Source of the DNA: Methylobacterium sp. GXS13
GTDB taxonomy: Bacteria > Pseudomonadota > Alphaproteobacteria > Rhizobiales > Beijerinckiaceae
DNA: 64,000 nt
Assembly: GCF_001455965.1 (NCBI RefSeq)
Contig: NZ_LKKO01000102.1
Coordinates: 62,001-126,000 of the forward strand
Direction of reading: 5' to 3'
The position numbers were made by a program, and so were the translations under genes. Below, one piece after another: positions 25,285 to 34,890 of the stretch; the stretch's first letter is position 1, and each line of letters begins with the position of its first letter. The notes under the pieces are model-generated. The model saw nothing but the letters and a program-made list of their open reading frames with translations. It was not told the origin of the DNA and made no database searches.

Positions 25285-27564
25285 ATGATCACTCCGCCTG
25301 GGCCAAACGATCCCATATCATCGACGGTGCCAGGGATGCCGCAACGACTCTTTTCCAAAGTTCGCCTCTGGTCGGGCGGAGGACCCGGGATCCGGCGGAT
25401 GTCGCCGCTGCTCGCCGCGCTGGCGGTGACGTTCGCCGTACTTGGAGCACGCGCCGCCTATCCGACCCCGTTTCTCCGGTTGCAGGCGCTGGCCTTCGAC
25501 ACGCTCCAGAGGGGAGCCGGTCGCCCGCTCTCCGATGGCGGCCGGGACGACGTCGTCGTGATCGACATCGATGACGCGTCGCTGGCTCAGATCGGTCAAT
25601 GGCCGTGGCCGCGCGATACCGTGGCGGAACTGATCGAGGTCCTGCAGGACAGCGACGCCCGTGCGATCGGGCTCGACATCGTCTTCTCGGAGGCCGATCG
25701 CACATCCCCCCGTCGCCTCGCGGCGGACTGGACCTCCCGGCTCGGTCTCGCCGTGGTGCGGTCCGACGGCGCGACCGGTCGACCGCTGCCGGACAACGAC
25801 GACGTTCTGGCCCGTGTGTTCGCCCGCGGTCGCGTCGTCGCCGGCTTCGGTCTGATCCGGGACCCGAACGGAGCCGGGCGACCGAAGGCAGGTGGCCTCC
25901 TCCGTCAGGACGCGGCCCAACTCGAGGCGCTCCCGCCGTATCGCGGCGCGATCCGGAACCTGCCGGCGCTCGAGCAGGCGGCCGCCGACCAGGGGAGCTT
26001 CATGGTCGCCGGGGAGACCGACGAGATCATCCGGCGCATGCCGCTCGTCCTCAAGCTGGAGGATGCGCCGATACCCTCGCTGGTGTTGTCCGTCCTTCGC
26101 CTCGCCCATGCGCAATCGCCCCTGGTCCTATTGAGGGGCGTGCGATCCGCCGGCATGAGCGGTGCGATCGTCGGTTATGATCTCGAGTTCGCGGGCCGAA
26201 GGATCCCGTTGGAAGCCGACGGCTCGATGCGACTACGCTTTTCCGAGCGGGGCGAGCGCTCGACCGTGTCGGCCGCGCAGGTCCTTGCAGCGAAGCACGA
26301 CCCGGAAAAGCGGGAGGCGCTGCGCCAACGGATCGCCGGACGGATCGTCCTCGTCGGGGCGAGCGCCCTGGGTCTGGTCGATCGGCGTGCGACGCCGTTC
26401 GACGGCTTCGAACCGGGGGTAAACATCCACGCGGGTGCCATCGAGCAGATCCTGCGCGGAGACATCCTGGTTCGTCCGTACTGGGCGGGGTCGGTCGAGA
26501 CGTTCCTCGCGGTCGCGATCGCCGTGGCGGCGGCGACCCTCGTCGCGGTCGCGCGCCTGCGCTGGTCCGTCGGCCTCCTCACCGCAGTTGTCCTGGGAGC
26601 GGCCAGCTTCGCGTGGGTCGCGTATCGATGCGGTGTGCTCGTCGATGCCAGCCTCATGCTGGGTTTGCCCCCCCTGGCCTTCGTGACCGCCGCCCTGACC
26701 CGTCACTACGTCGCGGAGCGCGAGGCGCGCGCGTTGCGGACGGCCTTCAAGCAATACTTGTCCCCCGACCTCGTAGAGACCCTGGCGCGCGACCCCTCCG
26801 GGCTACGACTGGGTGGGGAGGAGCGGGAGATGACGTTCCTGTTCACCGACGTCGAAGGGTTCACGAGCTTTACCGAGCGCTCCGAGCCGTCCGAACTGGT
26901 GGGAGCCCTGAACGCGTATCTCGACGGTGTGTGTGCCGTCGCCTTTCGTCACGGTGGCACGATCGACAAGATCGTGGGCGACGCCGTCCACGTGATGTTC
27001 AACGCGCCGCTCGATCAACCCGACCACGCGTCCCGGGCGGTCGCGTGCGCCCTCGAGATCGATGCGTTCGCGCGCGGCTTCGCGGCGCAGCACACGAGCG
27101 GCTTCGGCGTGACGCGGATCGGCGTGAACACCGGCCCGGCGGTAGTGGGCAACTTCGGGGGCGCTCGCCGCTTCGACTACACGGCCCATGGTGATGCCAT
27201 CAATACGGCGGCACGGCTGGAAGCGATCAACAAGCGCTTCGGCACGTCGATCTGCGTCTCTCAAGCGACCGTCGAGCGAACCGGTGAGGTCACCGGCCTG
27301 CGCTTCCGCGCGGTCGGCGGGATCATCCTGAAGGGCAAGGCTGCGGCGACCGAGATCTATACCGTGGTCGTCCCAACCGCTGCGAATACCGCCCATTTCG
27401 ATCGGTACGATGCTGCGTTCGAGGCGCTCGCACGCCGGGATCCCGGTGCATCCGACCAGATGCGCCGAGTTCACGCCGACGATCCCCAGGATCCGTTGGC
27501 GGCGTTCCACGCCGGCCGGTTGGACGCCGGCGACAGCGACTTGGTCCTGAACCGAGCGGCTTGA
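25285..27564 (+). CDS. CHASE2-domain adenylate/guanylate cyclase (class III)
   Basis: About 759 residues from the ATG at 25285; an ATG at 25336 is equally possible. One N-terminal membrane helix (PLLAALAVTFAVLGARAAY), a periplasmic CHASE2 sensor (about 55-390; VVVIDIDDASLAQIGQWPWPRD and AIGLDIVFSEADR are typical), three membrane helices (about 410-485) and a C-terminal cyclase domain with both metal aspartates (LFTDVEGFTSF and IVGDAVHVMF) and the nucleotide-contact region RRFDYTAHGDAINTAARLE. It makes cAMP (or cGMP) in response to an external cue. The adhesin gene starts about 120 bases downstream; a cyclic-nucleotide-binding EAL protein follows at 32.5 kb. Confidence 0.93.
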   Translation: MITPPGPNDPISSTVPGMPQRLFSKVRLWSGGGPGIRRMSPLLAALAVTFAVLGARAAYPTPFLRLQALAFDTLQRGAGRPLSDGGRDDVVVIDIDDASLAQIGQWPWPRDTVAELIEVLQDSDARAIGLDIVFSEADRTSPRRLAADWTSRLGLAVVRSDGATGRPLPDNDDVLARVFARGRVVAGFGLIRDPNGAGRPKAGGLLRQDAAQLEALPPYRGAIRNLPALEQAAADQGSFMVAGETDEIIRRMPLVLKLEDAPIPSLVLSVLRLAHAQSPLVLLRGVRSAGMSGAIVGYDLEFAGRRIPLEADGSMRLRFSERGERSTVSAAQVLAAKHDPEKREALRQRIAGRIVLVGASALGLVDRRATPFDGFEPGVNIHAGAIEQILRGDILVRPYWAGSVETFLAVAIAVAAATLVAVARLRWSVGLLTAVVLGAASFAWVAYRCGVLVDASLMLGLPPLAFVTAALTRHYVAEREARALRTAFKQYLSPDLVETLARDPSGLRLGGEEREMTFLFTDVEGFTSFTERSEPSELVGALNAYLDGVCAVAFRHGGTIDKIVGDAVHVMFNAPLDQPDHASRAVACALEIDAFARGFAAQHTSGFGVTRIGVNTGPAVVGNFGGARRFDYTAHGDAINTAARLEAINKRFGTSICVSQATVERTGEVTGLRFRAVGGIILKGKAAATEIYTVVVPTAANTAHFDRYDAAFEALARRDPGASDQMRRVHADDPQDPLAAFHAGRLDAGDSDLVLNRAA

Positions 27565-27685
27565 ATCGAGCCGAAATCCCGAAGACCCGCCTCGAGATTC
27601 GCCTGCACCGTCACCGGATCCTTAAGCAGCGCGAGGCAGAGTGCCATGCGGCGGCCATTCCCGTCGCCGAAGTTCCGAGGCGTCG

Positions 27686-30600
27686 ATGCTGCCGACACAC
27701 GATCCGACCGATCTATCCCGATCGTCCGGAGCCTTCGGTCTGGTCAGCGTCGTCGAGCACCCCGCTGGCGGCGGTTCGGACATCGTGGTCGATGCCGAAC
27801 TCCTGTTTCAAGGGCACTATGCGCGTGTCCAATCGGATCTCGTCGTGTCGGACGCACACCACCGCGTCGTGATCCACGACTACTTCGACGCCACCACTCG
27901 TCCCGTGTTGCGCTCTCCGGACGGCGCTCTGCTCCCGGACGCGCTGATCGCCTCCCTCGTCGGCGCCCAGGAGGCTCGGGTGGCCGCCGAGAACGCCCCG
28001 GAGGCGCCGCGGGCGATCGGCCGGGTCGAGAGTGCCAGCGGCGGCGCCTCCGCGCTACGCAACGGCGTCACGGTTGTGCTGCACCCGGGCGACCCGATCT
28101 TCAAGGGCGACGTCGTCCAGACGGATGACGGCGGCAAGCTGGGGCTCATCTTCGTCGATGGGACCGCGTTCAACCTCGACGGCGAATCCCGGATGGTCGT
28201 CGATGGCATGACCTTCCAGCCTGGCGCGACCGGAAACAACGCCCTGTTCAGCCTTGTCCAAGGCATCATCACCTTCGTCGCCGGTCAGACCGCGAAGTCG
28301 GGCGACATGAAGGTTGCCACCCCGTCCGCCACGATGGGCATTCGCGGGACGGCGGTGCACGTCGAGATCGCCAGCGATCATGGGGCGGTCAAGTTCTCGG
28401 TCATGACGGAGCCCGACGGGCATACCGGGCGCTACGATGTCTTCGACCGCGACGATCCCAATCACGTCCTGTTCACCGTCTCGGATCCCGCCACGGTCAC
28501 AACCGTGACCTCGAACGGGCAGGGTCAGATCGCGATCAACACCGCCGCGAAGACCGCGGTCGAGACCGATCACGAGACCGGGTTTCTGAAGGGCGTCTTC
28601 GCGACCGTCGCAAGCGGGGTCCAGAACCCCGTCGTCCCCGCGCCGAGCCCGACCTCGACCCCGACGCAGACCCACGCCCCGGCCGCAGGGTCGTCGAGTC
28701 CCCCGAACCTCGTCGCGCCCCCGACGACTACGCCGCTTCCAGCCGCGCCCGCACCGCAGGGATCGCCCGGCGACCATTCTCAAGCCGCGCCTCCGACTGC
28801 GACATCTGTCCTCGCTTCCGCGGACGCGCAGAGCGCGAGGGCCCAGGATGCGGCTGTGCCAACAAGCGTCACGACCCTGCAAGAAGCCGCGATACATTCG
28901 ACGGCCGCCGTCGTTCAGGTACCGATGCAGCCGGCGCCGGACCCCCATACCTCCACGCACGCCGGTGGCCCCGGCGCCGGCAATGAAGCGGTCGGGTCTT
29001 CACAGATCGAGGCTCCGGCGGCGGCGGTCGTTCCAGCCCTGGAGCGGACGCCGCTCGCGGTCCCGGAGTCGCAAGCGGTCGTCCAAGTTCGATCCGTGAT
29101 ACAACCGCTGCCGGCGGAGGCCCACACCCCCTCCTCCGGCTCGACACCATCGTCGAACGGCGACGCGGTCCCATCGGGGGCTGCCACGTCGGTCGTGGGG
29201 TCGGAGCCATCCGATCCGTCCGTCACCGGTTCGGTGCCGGTGGGGACGGCTGGCGGCTCGGGTCTCGGATCATCGGTCCCAGCCCCGATCCCCGATCATC
29301 CACTCTCCGTGGCCGACGTCACGGGCGCGGTGATCGCCGCCGCGCGGTTGAACACCGATACCGCGCACGGCCTTCTGGCCAACGTCCCGGGGGCCTCGGT
29401 GGCTTCAGTCGGCCTCGTCGGCGGGGCCATCGTGGCGATGGCGTCGGGTCCGCTGACCCTCGCCGGCCAGTACGGCACCCTGACGGTGTTGGGCGACGGC
29501 AGCTACAGCTATCGCGCCGATCATGCCGCCGGGTTGGCGGCCGGCGGGACCGGGGTCGACAGCTTCGCCTACACGGCCCGAGACCCGCTCGGGCATGCCG
29601 CCAAGGCCACGCTCGCCCTGACCGTGACCGGGGTGAACGATGCCCCGGTGTTCGATGGGGTGGCGACGCCCGGAGCCTCCTTGAGCCTGAAGACCCCGAC
29701 GGGATCCGGCGTCGAGCACGCCTCGGGCAGCCTGCACTTCACCGACCCCGACCTCACGGATCGTCCGACGGCCTCGGTCCTGGCGCGGACGATCAGCGCG
29801 CTCGATGCCTCGGGCCACGCCCTGAACCTCACAGCCGCGCAAACCGCGGTGCTGGAGCGCGGCTTCAGTATCGGGGCGTCCGGCCCGATCGCGAACGCGG
29901 GCTCGATCTCTTGGAGCTACGATCTCGCGGACGCCGCGTTCGCCTTCCTCGGCGCCGGTCAGACGGCCGTTGTAACCGCGACGATCGGGGTTGACGACCA
30001 CCATGGCGGCGTCGCCACACAAGATGTGGTCATCCGTTTGGCCAGCGCCGACGCGGCGCCACCGGATCCGCCCGCGACCGGTTCAGTACCGGTGGGGACC
30101 GGACCGAGTGGTGGTGCCGGCTCGTCGGTCCCAGCTCCGGTCCATGATCACCCGCTCTCCGTGACCGACGCCGCGGGCGCGGTGATCGCCGCCGCGCGGC
30201 TGAACGCCGATCCAGCCCACGGCCTTCTGGCCAACGTCCCGGGGGCCTCGGTGGCCTCCGCCGGCCCAGTCGGTGGGGCTATCGTCGCGATGGCGTCCGG
30301 GCAACTGAGCGTCCTAGGCCAGTACGGCACCCTGACCGTGCACGGGGACGGCAGCTACAGTTACAGCGCCGATCACGCCGTTGCGTTGGCGGCCGGCGGG
30401 ACCGGGGTCGACAGCTTCGCCTACACGGCCCGAGATCCGCTCGGGCACACCGCTACGGCCACGCTCGCCCTGACCGTGACCGGGGTGAACGATGCCCCGG
30501 TGTTCGACGGGGTGGCGACGTCTGGAGCCTCCTTGAGCCTGAGGACCCCGACGGGATCCGGGGTCGAGCACGCCTCGGGCAGCCTGCACTTCACCGACCC

Positions 30601-31693
30601 CGACCTCACGGATCGTCCGACGGCCTCGGTCTTGGCGCAGACGATCAGCGCCCTCGATGCCTCGGGCCACGCCCTGAACCTCACCGCCGCGCAAACCGCG
30701 GTGCTGGAGCACGCCTTCAGTATCGGGGCGTCCGGCCCGATCGCGAATGCGGGTTCGGTCGCTTGGAGCTACGATCTCGCGGACGCTGCGTTCGCCTTCC
30801 TCGGCGCCGGTCAGACGGCCGTTGTGACCTCGACGATCGGGGTCGACGACCACCATGGCGGCGTCGCCACCCAGGATGTGGTCATCCAATTGGCCGGGGC
30901 TGCGGCGCCCGCATCGCCGGCTCCGTTCGCCCTGGCCGACATCGGCGGTGTCGCCAAGGGGGGAGCCATCACGGTGGATGCGCAGCACGGTGTTCTTGCC
31001 AACGACACGGGCAACGGCTCCAGTGCAAGCCTACACATGATTTCCGTCGCGAGCGTGAACACCGGGCTAGCGGTTCCCGTAATCGGTCCCCTCGCTATTC
31101 CCGTGGTGGGCGATTACGGCATCCTGACGCTGTCCGCCGACGGCAGCTATAGTTATCACGCCTATCCGGGGGGGCTGCCGTCAGACACGGTCGCACAGGA
31201 CGTCTTCAACTACCTCGTCACCGACCAGCAGGGGCGCAGTTCGAGCGCCAGCCTGACGATCACCGTCGGTAATCCGAGTGTGACTTACGTGAACGCGACA
31301 GGGATGAATGACGGGCCCGGCCAAATCTTGTCCGGATCGAACGGTCCGACGGTGCTGGACGGCGGCAACGGCGACGATCACCTCACCGCGGGCAACGGGC
31401 CGACCGCGCTGATCGGCGGGCCCGGTGATGATGACATGACCGGCGGCGCAGGGCCTGACACCTTCGTGTTCAGCGGACAGTTCGGGCATGATACCGTCCA
31501 CGGCTTCGATGTCGTCAAGGACGTCCTCCAGTTCGACCACACCGTGTTCAACTCCGTCAGCGCCGTCTTGGCGGCGGCCCACGATGGTGTCGGCGGCGTC
31601 GTCATCACTGACCTCCTCGGTCACAGCCTCACCCTTCTGAATGTCACGAAGCAGGCGCTGACGGCGCATGCCGATGATCTCCACATCGTCTGA
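27686..31693 (+). CDS. Large secreted adhesin: FecR domain, VCBS/cadherin-like repeats, RTX-like C-terminus
   Basis: 1335 residues from the ATG at 27686 with GAGG upstream; a GTG at 27641 is less likely. Order: N-terminal segment with no signal peptide; FecR-like domain (about 125-235; HPGDPIFKGDVVQTDD and PSATMGIRGTAVHVEI); Pro/Ala/Ser/Thr-rich linker (about 320-510); two ~275-residue VCBS-type repeats (each with GQYGTLTV, GDGSYSY, VDSFAYTARDPLGH, TVTGVNDAPVF) and a third partial one; then LDGGNGDDHL and GGPGDDDMTGGAGPDTFVF, glycine-aspartate calcium-binding motifs, and a short C-terminal tail. Lack of a Sec signal and the RTX-like end fit type I secretion by the transporter at 21.6-24.7 kb. 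Probably a biofilm or surface adhesin. Confidence 0.9.
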   Translation: MLPTHDPTDLSRSSGAFGLVSVVEHPAGGGSDIVVDAELLFQGHYARVQSDLVVSDAHHRVVIHDYFDATTRPVLRSPDGALLPDALIASLVGAQEARVAAENAPEAPRAIGRVESASGGASALRNGVTVVLHPGDPIFKGDVVQTDDGGKLGLIFVDGTAFNLDGESRMVVDGMTFQPGATGNNALFSLVQGIITFVAGQTAKSGDMKVATPSATMGIRGTAVHVEIASDHGAVKFSVMTEPDGHTGRYDVFDRDDPNHVLFTVSDPATVTTVTSNGQGQIAINTAAKTAVETDHETGFLKGVFATVASGVQNPVVPAPSPTSTPTQTHAPAAGSSSPPNLVAPPTTTPLPAAPAPQGSPGDHSQAAPPTATSVLASADAQSARAQDAAVPTSVTTLQEAAIHSTAAVVQVPMQPAPDPHTSTHAGGPGAGNEAVGSSQIEAPAAAVVPALERTPLAVPESQAVVQVRSVIQPLPAEAHTPSSGSTPSSNGDAVPSGAATSVVGSEPSDPSVTGSVPVGTAGGSGLGSSVPAPIPDHPLSVADVTGAVIAAARLNTDTAHGLLANVPGASVASVGLVGGAIVAMASGPLTLAGQYGTLTVLGDGSYSYRADHAAGLAAGGTGVDSFAYTARDPLGHAAKATLALTVTGVNDAPVFDGVATPGASLSLKTPTGSGVEHASGSLHFTDPDLTDRPTASVLARTISALDASGHALNLTAAQTAVLERGFSIGASGPIANAGSISWSYDLADAAFAFLGAGQTAVVTATIGVDDHHGGVATQDVVIRLASADAAPPDPPATGSVPVGTGPSGGAGSSVPAPVHDHPLSVTDAAGAVIAAARLNADPAHGLLANVPGASVASAGPVGGAIVAMASGQLSVLGQYGTLTVHGDGSYSYSADHAVALAAGGTGVDSFAYTARDPLGHTATATLALTVTGVNDAPVFDGVATSGASLSLRTPTGSGVEHASGSLHFTDPDLTDRPTASVLAQTISALDASGHALNLTAAQTAVLEHAFSIGASGPIANAGSVAWSYDLADAAFAFLGAGQTAVVTSTIGVDDHHGGVATQDVVIQLAGAAAPASPAPFALADIGGVAKGGAITVDAQHGVLANDTGNGSSASLHMISVASVNTGLAVPVIGPLAIPVVGDYGILTLSADGSYSYHAYPGGLPSDTVAQDVFNYLVTDQQGRSSSASLTITVGNPSVTYVNATGMNDGPGQILSGSNGPTVLDGGNGDDHLTAGNGPTALIGGPGDDDMTGGAGPDTFVFSGQFGHDTVHGFDVVKDVLQFDHTVFNSVSAVLAAAHDGVGGVVITDLLGHSLTLLNVTKQALTAHADDLHIV
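29226..30052 (+). repeat. VCBS-type repeat unit 1 (DNA-level near-identical)
   Basis: First of two adjacent ~830-base units within the adhesin gene, aligned to 30074-30903 with a single-codon length difference. High nucleotide identity over most of the length suggests recent duplication or gene conversion. Confidence 0.85.
30074..30903 (+). repeat. VCBS-type repeat unit 2
   Basis: Second unit, offset 848-851 bases from the first. A shorter, diverged third unit follows at about 30920-31270 and lacks the GVNDAPVF half. Confidence 0.85.
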
Positions 31694-31782
31694 TCGCGTC
31701 CGCGACGTGTCTGCGACGATTAGGGGCTTCTTGACCATCTTCGTACACAGCTTGGCACCTCGATCCCCCGGGGCGCCAAGCT

Positions 31783-32178
31783 GTGCGACTGTTTGAGACC
31801 GACGGCTCCGTCCTGACGATGGGCGCCCTCCTGATCGCGATGGCGGTCAAGCATTTCATCGCAGACTTCCTGGTCCAAACCGAGTGGATGGCGCGCGGCA
31901 AGGAGCGGCTGCGTGGTTGGGGCCCTCCGCTCGCCGCCCATGCCGGGGTACACGCACTCGGCACCTTGACGATCGTGGCCGTATTTCGACCAAGCCTATG
32001 GTGGTTGAGCGGGGTCGATCTGGTCGTGCACTGGCTGATCGACCGCGGCAAGACGCTCTGTGCGCATAGGTTTCAGTTTCCGATCACGGATGTGCGGTTC
32101 TGGTGGTTGATCGGCTTCGATCAATTCCTGCACCAAGCTACAAATGTCGTCCTGTCGGTATCGATGGTGGCTCTCTGA
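31783..32178 (+). CDS. DUF3307-family membrane protein
   Basis: 131 residues; Met at 31819 is an alternative start. Begins its family region with LLIAMAVKHFIADFLVQTEWMARGK, the conserved His/Asp helix, followed by AHAGVHALGTLTIVAVF, VVHWLIDRGKT and FDQFLHQATNVVLS, giving about four membrane segments. This is the DUF3307 pattern; function unknown. Lies 90 bases after the adhesin gene on the same strand, possibly cotranscribed. Confidence 0.82.
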   Translation: MRLFETDGSVLTMGALLIAMAVKHFIADFLVQTEWMARGKERLRGWGPPLAAHAGVHALGTLTIVAVFRPSLWWLSGVDLVVHWLIDRGKTLCAHRFQFPITDVRFWWLIGFDQFLHQATNVVLSVSMVAL

Positions 32179-32536
32179 CCGCATCGGTCGCCGCCATGTC
32201 AAATCGAGCCCGATGCCGTTTCTCAACGACATGCCTCTTGACTGACAGGCGGCGCGTCAATTTTTTGTGGCATCTGGGGTTATCGAATATACGCCTTGAT
32301 CAGCCGAGGGGCGGAGCCACGAACATGCAGATCTGCCCCACCGGCGCGCCCGACTGGATCTGGCAAATCGCGCCCACGTATGAAAGCAATCGAAGGCTAT
32401 AGCCGTCCACTTGCTGCGGATTTCGGTATCGATCGTCAACAAGGCTACCTCGGATCGTGCCGTAGGATGGTTCCTTTAGGGATTTCTGTGAGGCTTTCCA
32501 CGCCCTAGGTTGGTCGATCTCTAGCCGCGAGTCATC
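32179..32536. other. Intergenic, nothing recognised
   Basis: About 360 bases between the DUF3307 gene and the EAL gene. No frame with support; composition is less GC-rich than the genes, consistent with a promoter region for the EAL gene, but no clear promoter hexamers stand out. Confidence 0.5.
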
Positions 32537-33766
32537 GTGCCCGTCGTGTCACCGCCGTCATTGCATCGCGTGCAGCTCTGCGCCGGTGTCACTCTCTTCA
32601 ACGAGGGTGATGCGGGCGATGCCGCCTACCTCATCGAGGAGGGGCGCCTTGAAATATTTGCGACGCGCTCGGATGGCGATCTCGTGTTGGCGTGCCGCGG
32701 GCCAGGCGAGGTCGTCGGCGAGATGGCGATCCTGGATGGAGGAAAACGCTCGGCCACCGTCCGAGCGCTGGCAGACAGCGTCTTGATCGTCATCACGCGC
32801 GAGCAACTGGCGCGGCGAATTTCCGGAACGGACCCCATCCTCCGCATGTGCTTGAGCGTCGTGCTCGAGCGCTACCGGGCAACGGTTGCGCGGCTCGAGG
32901 GCGCCGGCGGTCGACCGGCCGCTCCGCTTCCATCCGAGCCACACAACCCATCTCCATACTTTCGCGAAGCCATCGAAACGCTGCGGCTCGAGCAGGAAAT
33001 TCAGTCCGGCATAGATCGGGCTGAGTTCTTCATGGTGTTTCAACCGATCGTGAGACTTGATACAGCCTATACCGTCGGGTTCGAAGCGCTGATGCGATGG
33101 CAGCATCCGGAAAGAGGCTTACTCCCGCCTTCACAATTCATCCCGGTGGCGGAATCGTCGGGACTGATATCCCGACTGACCCTGGTCGCCTTGAAGATCG
33201 TCGCCGAGCTGATCCCTCGGTTGCCCGATTGCAATGGGCGCGACGGGCCTGGGCCTGGGAAGCTGTTTCTGAATCTGAATATCGCCGCACAGGATCTCTT
33301 TGAGAGCGATTTTCTCGATTTGGTCGAGAGTTTGGTCCGGGATGGGAGATTTGAAACCAGCTCGCTGCGCTTTGAGGTTACGGAGAGCGGTCTGATAAAA
33401 GACCCCGATCGTTCAATCGCAACGCTCCACAAGCTCCGTGAGTACGGATTTGGAGTCGCTATCGACGATTTTGGGACGGGATATTCCTCGTTGAATTACC
33501 TGAGCACGCTGCCTGCCACGGCTATCAAGATCGATCGCGGCTTCGTCCGATCGATGATGGACGATCCCAAAAGCTTCAAGATCATACAGATGATCGTTCG
33601 ACTCGCCGACGAGCTTGGACTACCGGTCGTGGCGGAGGGCATCGAGCGGCCAGAGCAGGCCGTAGCGCTGAACGGAATGGGATGCGTGTATGGGCAGGGC
33701 TACCTTTACGGTAGGCCCATGCAGTTTATGGAGGCTTTGAGTTCGGTTGTAGATCTGCCGCGGTAA
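32537..33766 (+). CDS. Cyclic-nucleotide-binding EAL-domain protein (c-di-GMP phosphodiesterase)
   Basis: 409 residues. Residues 12-115 are a cNMP-binding/CRP-like domain (LFNEGDAGDAAYLIEEGRLEI, GEVVGEMAILDGGKRSATVRA). Residues 145-400 are an EAL domain with EALMRW at 183-188, LNLNIAAQDL, EVTESGL, the double-Asp IDDFGTGYSSLNYL, IKIDRGFVRSM, VVAEGIE and GQGYLYGRPM, so all metal and catalytic residues appear present. It should hydrolyse c-di-GMP under control of cAMP or cGMP. Together with the upstream cyclase this suggests a link from cAMP to c-di-GMP and to the adhesin between them. cNMP selectivity cannot be judged. Confidence 0.92.
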   Translation: MPVVSPPSLHRVQLCAGVTLFNEGDAGDAAYLIEEGRLEIFATRSDGDLVLACRGPGEVVGEMAILDGGKRSATVRALADSVLIVITREQLARRISGTDPILRMCLSVVLERYRATVARLEGAGGRPAAPLPSEPHNPSPYFREAIETLRLEQEIQSGIDRAEFFMVFQPIVRLDTAYTVGFEALMRWQHPERGLLPPSQFIPVAESSGLISRLTLVALKIVAELIPRLPDCNGRDGPGPGKLFLNLNIAAQDLFESDFLDLVESLVRDGRFETSSLRFEVTESGLIKDPDRSIATLHKLREYGFGVAIDDFGTGYSSLNYLSTLPATAIKIDRGFVRSMMDDPKSFKIIQMIVRLADELGLPVVAEGIERPEQAVALNGMGCVYGQGYLYGRPMQFMEALSSVVDLPR

Positions 33767-33815
33767 GATGCTGATTTATTTTTGCAAAAAATTAATTTTC
33801 TGAACTTGGCCGGTT

Positions 33816-34025
33816 TTATACACGGATGTCGACGACCCGCCGCTGTCCGCCGAGAAGTCCTTTATCGGGGTGATCCTGAAGCCCGGTCACGATCGATCGA
33901 GATATTTCGATCAGAACCCACTGACGTTCGTGTCGACACTCGAGCGCTGCAGCAGCGCGCGCCGATTGAATGATCTCTGTAGCGCGCACGACGCCGACCG
34001 TGTTGATCGAGGCGGTGATGGTCAT
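33816..34025 (-). CDS. Small hypothetical protein with strong ribosome-binding site
   Basis: 69 residues from the ATG at 34023-34025 (MTITASINTVGVVRATEIIQ). The start is chosen because AGGAGG stands 8 bases upstream on that strand; the longer frame to 34094 ignores it. Contains an Ala-rich helix and a strand-like segment WVLIEISRSIVTGLQDHP. No family recognised. It converges with the EAL gene. Confidence 0.55.
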   Translation of the reverse strand: MTITASINTVGVVRATEIIQSARAAAALECRHERQWVLIEISRSIVTGLQDHPDKGLLGGQRRVVDIRV

Positions 34026-34270
34026 GGGTCCGGCCTCCTCGGACGAGAGGGGACCATGCGACCCATGAGGGGCGCGTTTAGCGGATTCGATCAATGCGAT
34101 GGATCTGCAGGGAGTCGTGGCTGCACAGCCCGTTGGTCTGCAGCATCGGCGGAAATCAATCCAACAGCGCCGCCAAGGTCACGCTTTATCCGCGAGTGAT
34201 GTATGCGCGCGCGATCGACTGGCCAGCTTGAATACGCCGCGCGAATTGCCGAAGGAGGTGAGCCAGGGCG

Positions 34271-34747
34271 GTGCTCCGAAAATCTGGAAGCGAAGGTCGA
34301 TTTCCAAGGTCGGACGCCGACGCATCACCCGACAGGCTGGCCGAGTTCGCTGGGTTGGCGACCGCGCTGGTCGAACGCATGCTCGAACAGCGCGTCGCGG
34401 GCATGATGATTCAGCCAAAGCAATCCCATATGCTCGCGACAGCCACCCAGATGCTCCAGGCCAACGGTGTAGTGTGGCCATCGTCCTTCGAGCTGGTCTT
34501 GACAAAGATCGCCCGGCGCGCCGGGCTGGTCCCGGAGATCACGGAGGTTGCGTCCCACGGCGATGATGTCGTGGTGCATATGTCCCAGTTTCTAAGTGAC
34601 GTTGAGCGCACCCAAGGCAGCCGGTGGTGGACGACGAGGACCGCGATTTCGAGCACTCCACTTTATCCGGACCATACATCCGCGAGGGTGAGACGGTCGA
34701 TGTGGAGATTTTTCGGTTCGCGGGTACGCAGGATCCTTGGCGGCTGA
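34271..34747 (+). CDS. Hypothetical protein, possibly decayed at its 3' end
   Basis: The frame has protein-like amphipathic content over residues ~20-115 (LAEFAGLATALVERMLEQRV, LATATQMLQANGVVWPS, FELVLTKIARRAGLVPEITEV) but its last ~40 residues lie over the next gene in a different frame and look non-coding. The true start and stop are uncertain; a frameshift near 34620 is possible. No family recognised. Confidence 0.35.
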   Translation: MLRKSGSEGRFPRSDADASPDRLAEFAGLATALVERMLEQRVAGMMIQPKQSHMLATATQMLQANGVVWPSSFELVLTKIARRAGLVPEITEVASHGDDVVVHMSQFLSDVERTQGSRWWTTRTAISSTPLYPDHTSARVRRSMWRFFGSRVRRILGG

Positions 34748-34890
34748 CCGTCGTCCACATGTCCAGCGGTGCCACCGAATGGCGGGAGCGCTTTGCGACG
34801 GAGCTGGACGCCTACCGCGCTTTCATGAAGGCCGTCGAGCGGGACGGTCTCGCGTCGTTTGGCGCCGCCGTCAGCCGGATAGTGCATTGA
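34624..34890 (+). CDS. Small hypothetical protein
   Basis: 88 residues from a GTG (34624 or 34627) with AAGG about 10 bases before. Acidic N-terminus (DDEDRDFEHSTLSGPYIREG), a beta-like segment (TVDVEIFRFAGTQDPWRLTVV) and C-terminal helix (ERFATELDAYRAFMKAVER). Composition looks like a genuine compact cytosolic protein. Overlaps the 3' part of the preceding frame. Unknown function. Confidence 0.55.
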   Translation: MVDDEDRDFEHSTLSGPYIREGETVDVEIFRFAGTQDPWRLTVVHMSSGATEWRERFATELDAYRAFMKAVERDGLASFGAAVSRIVH

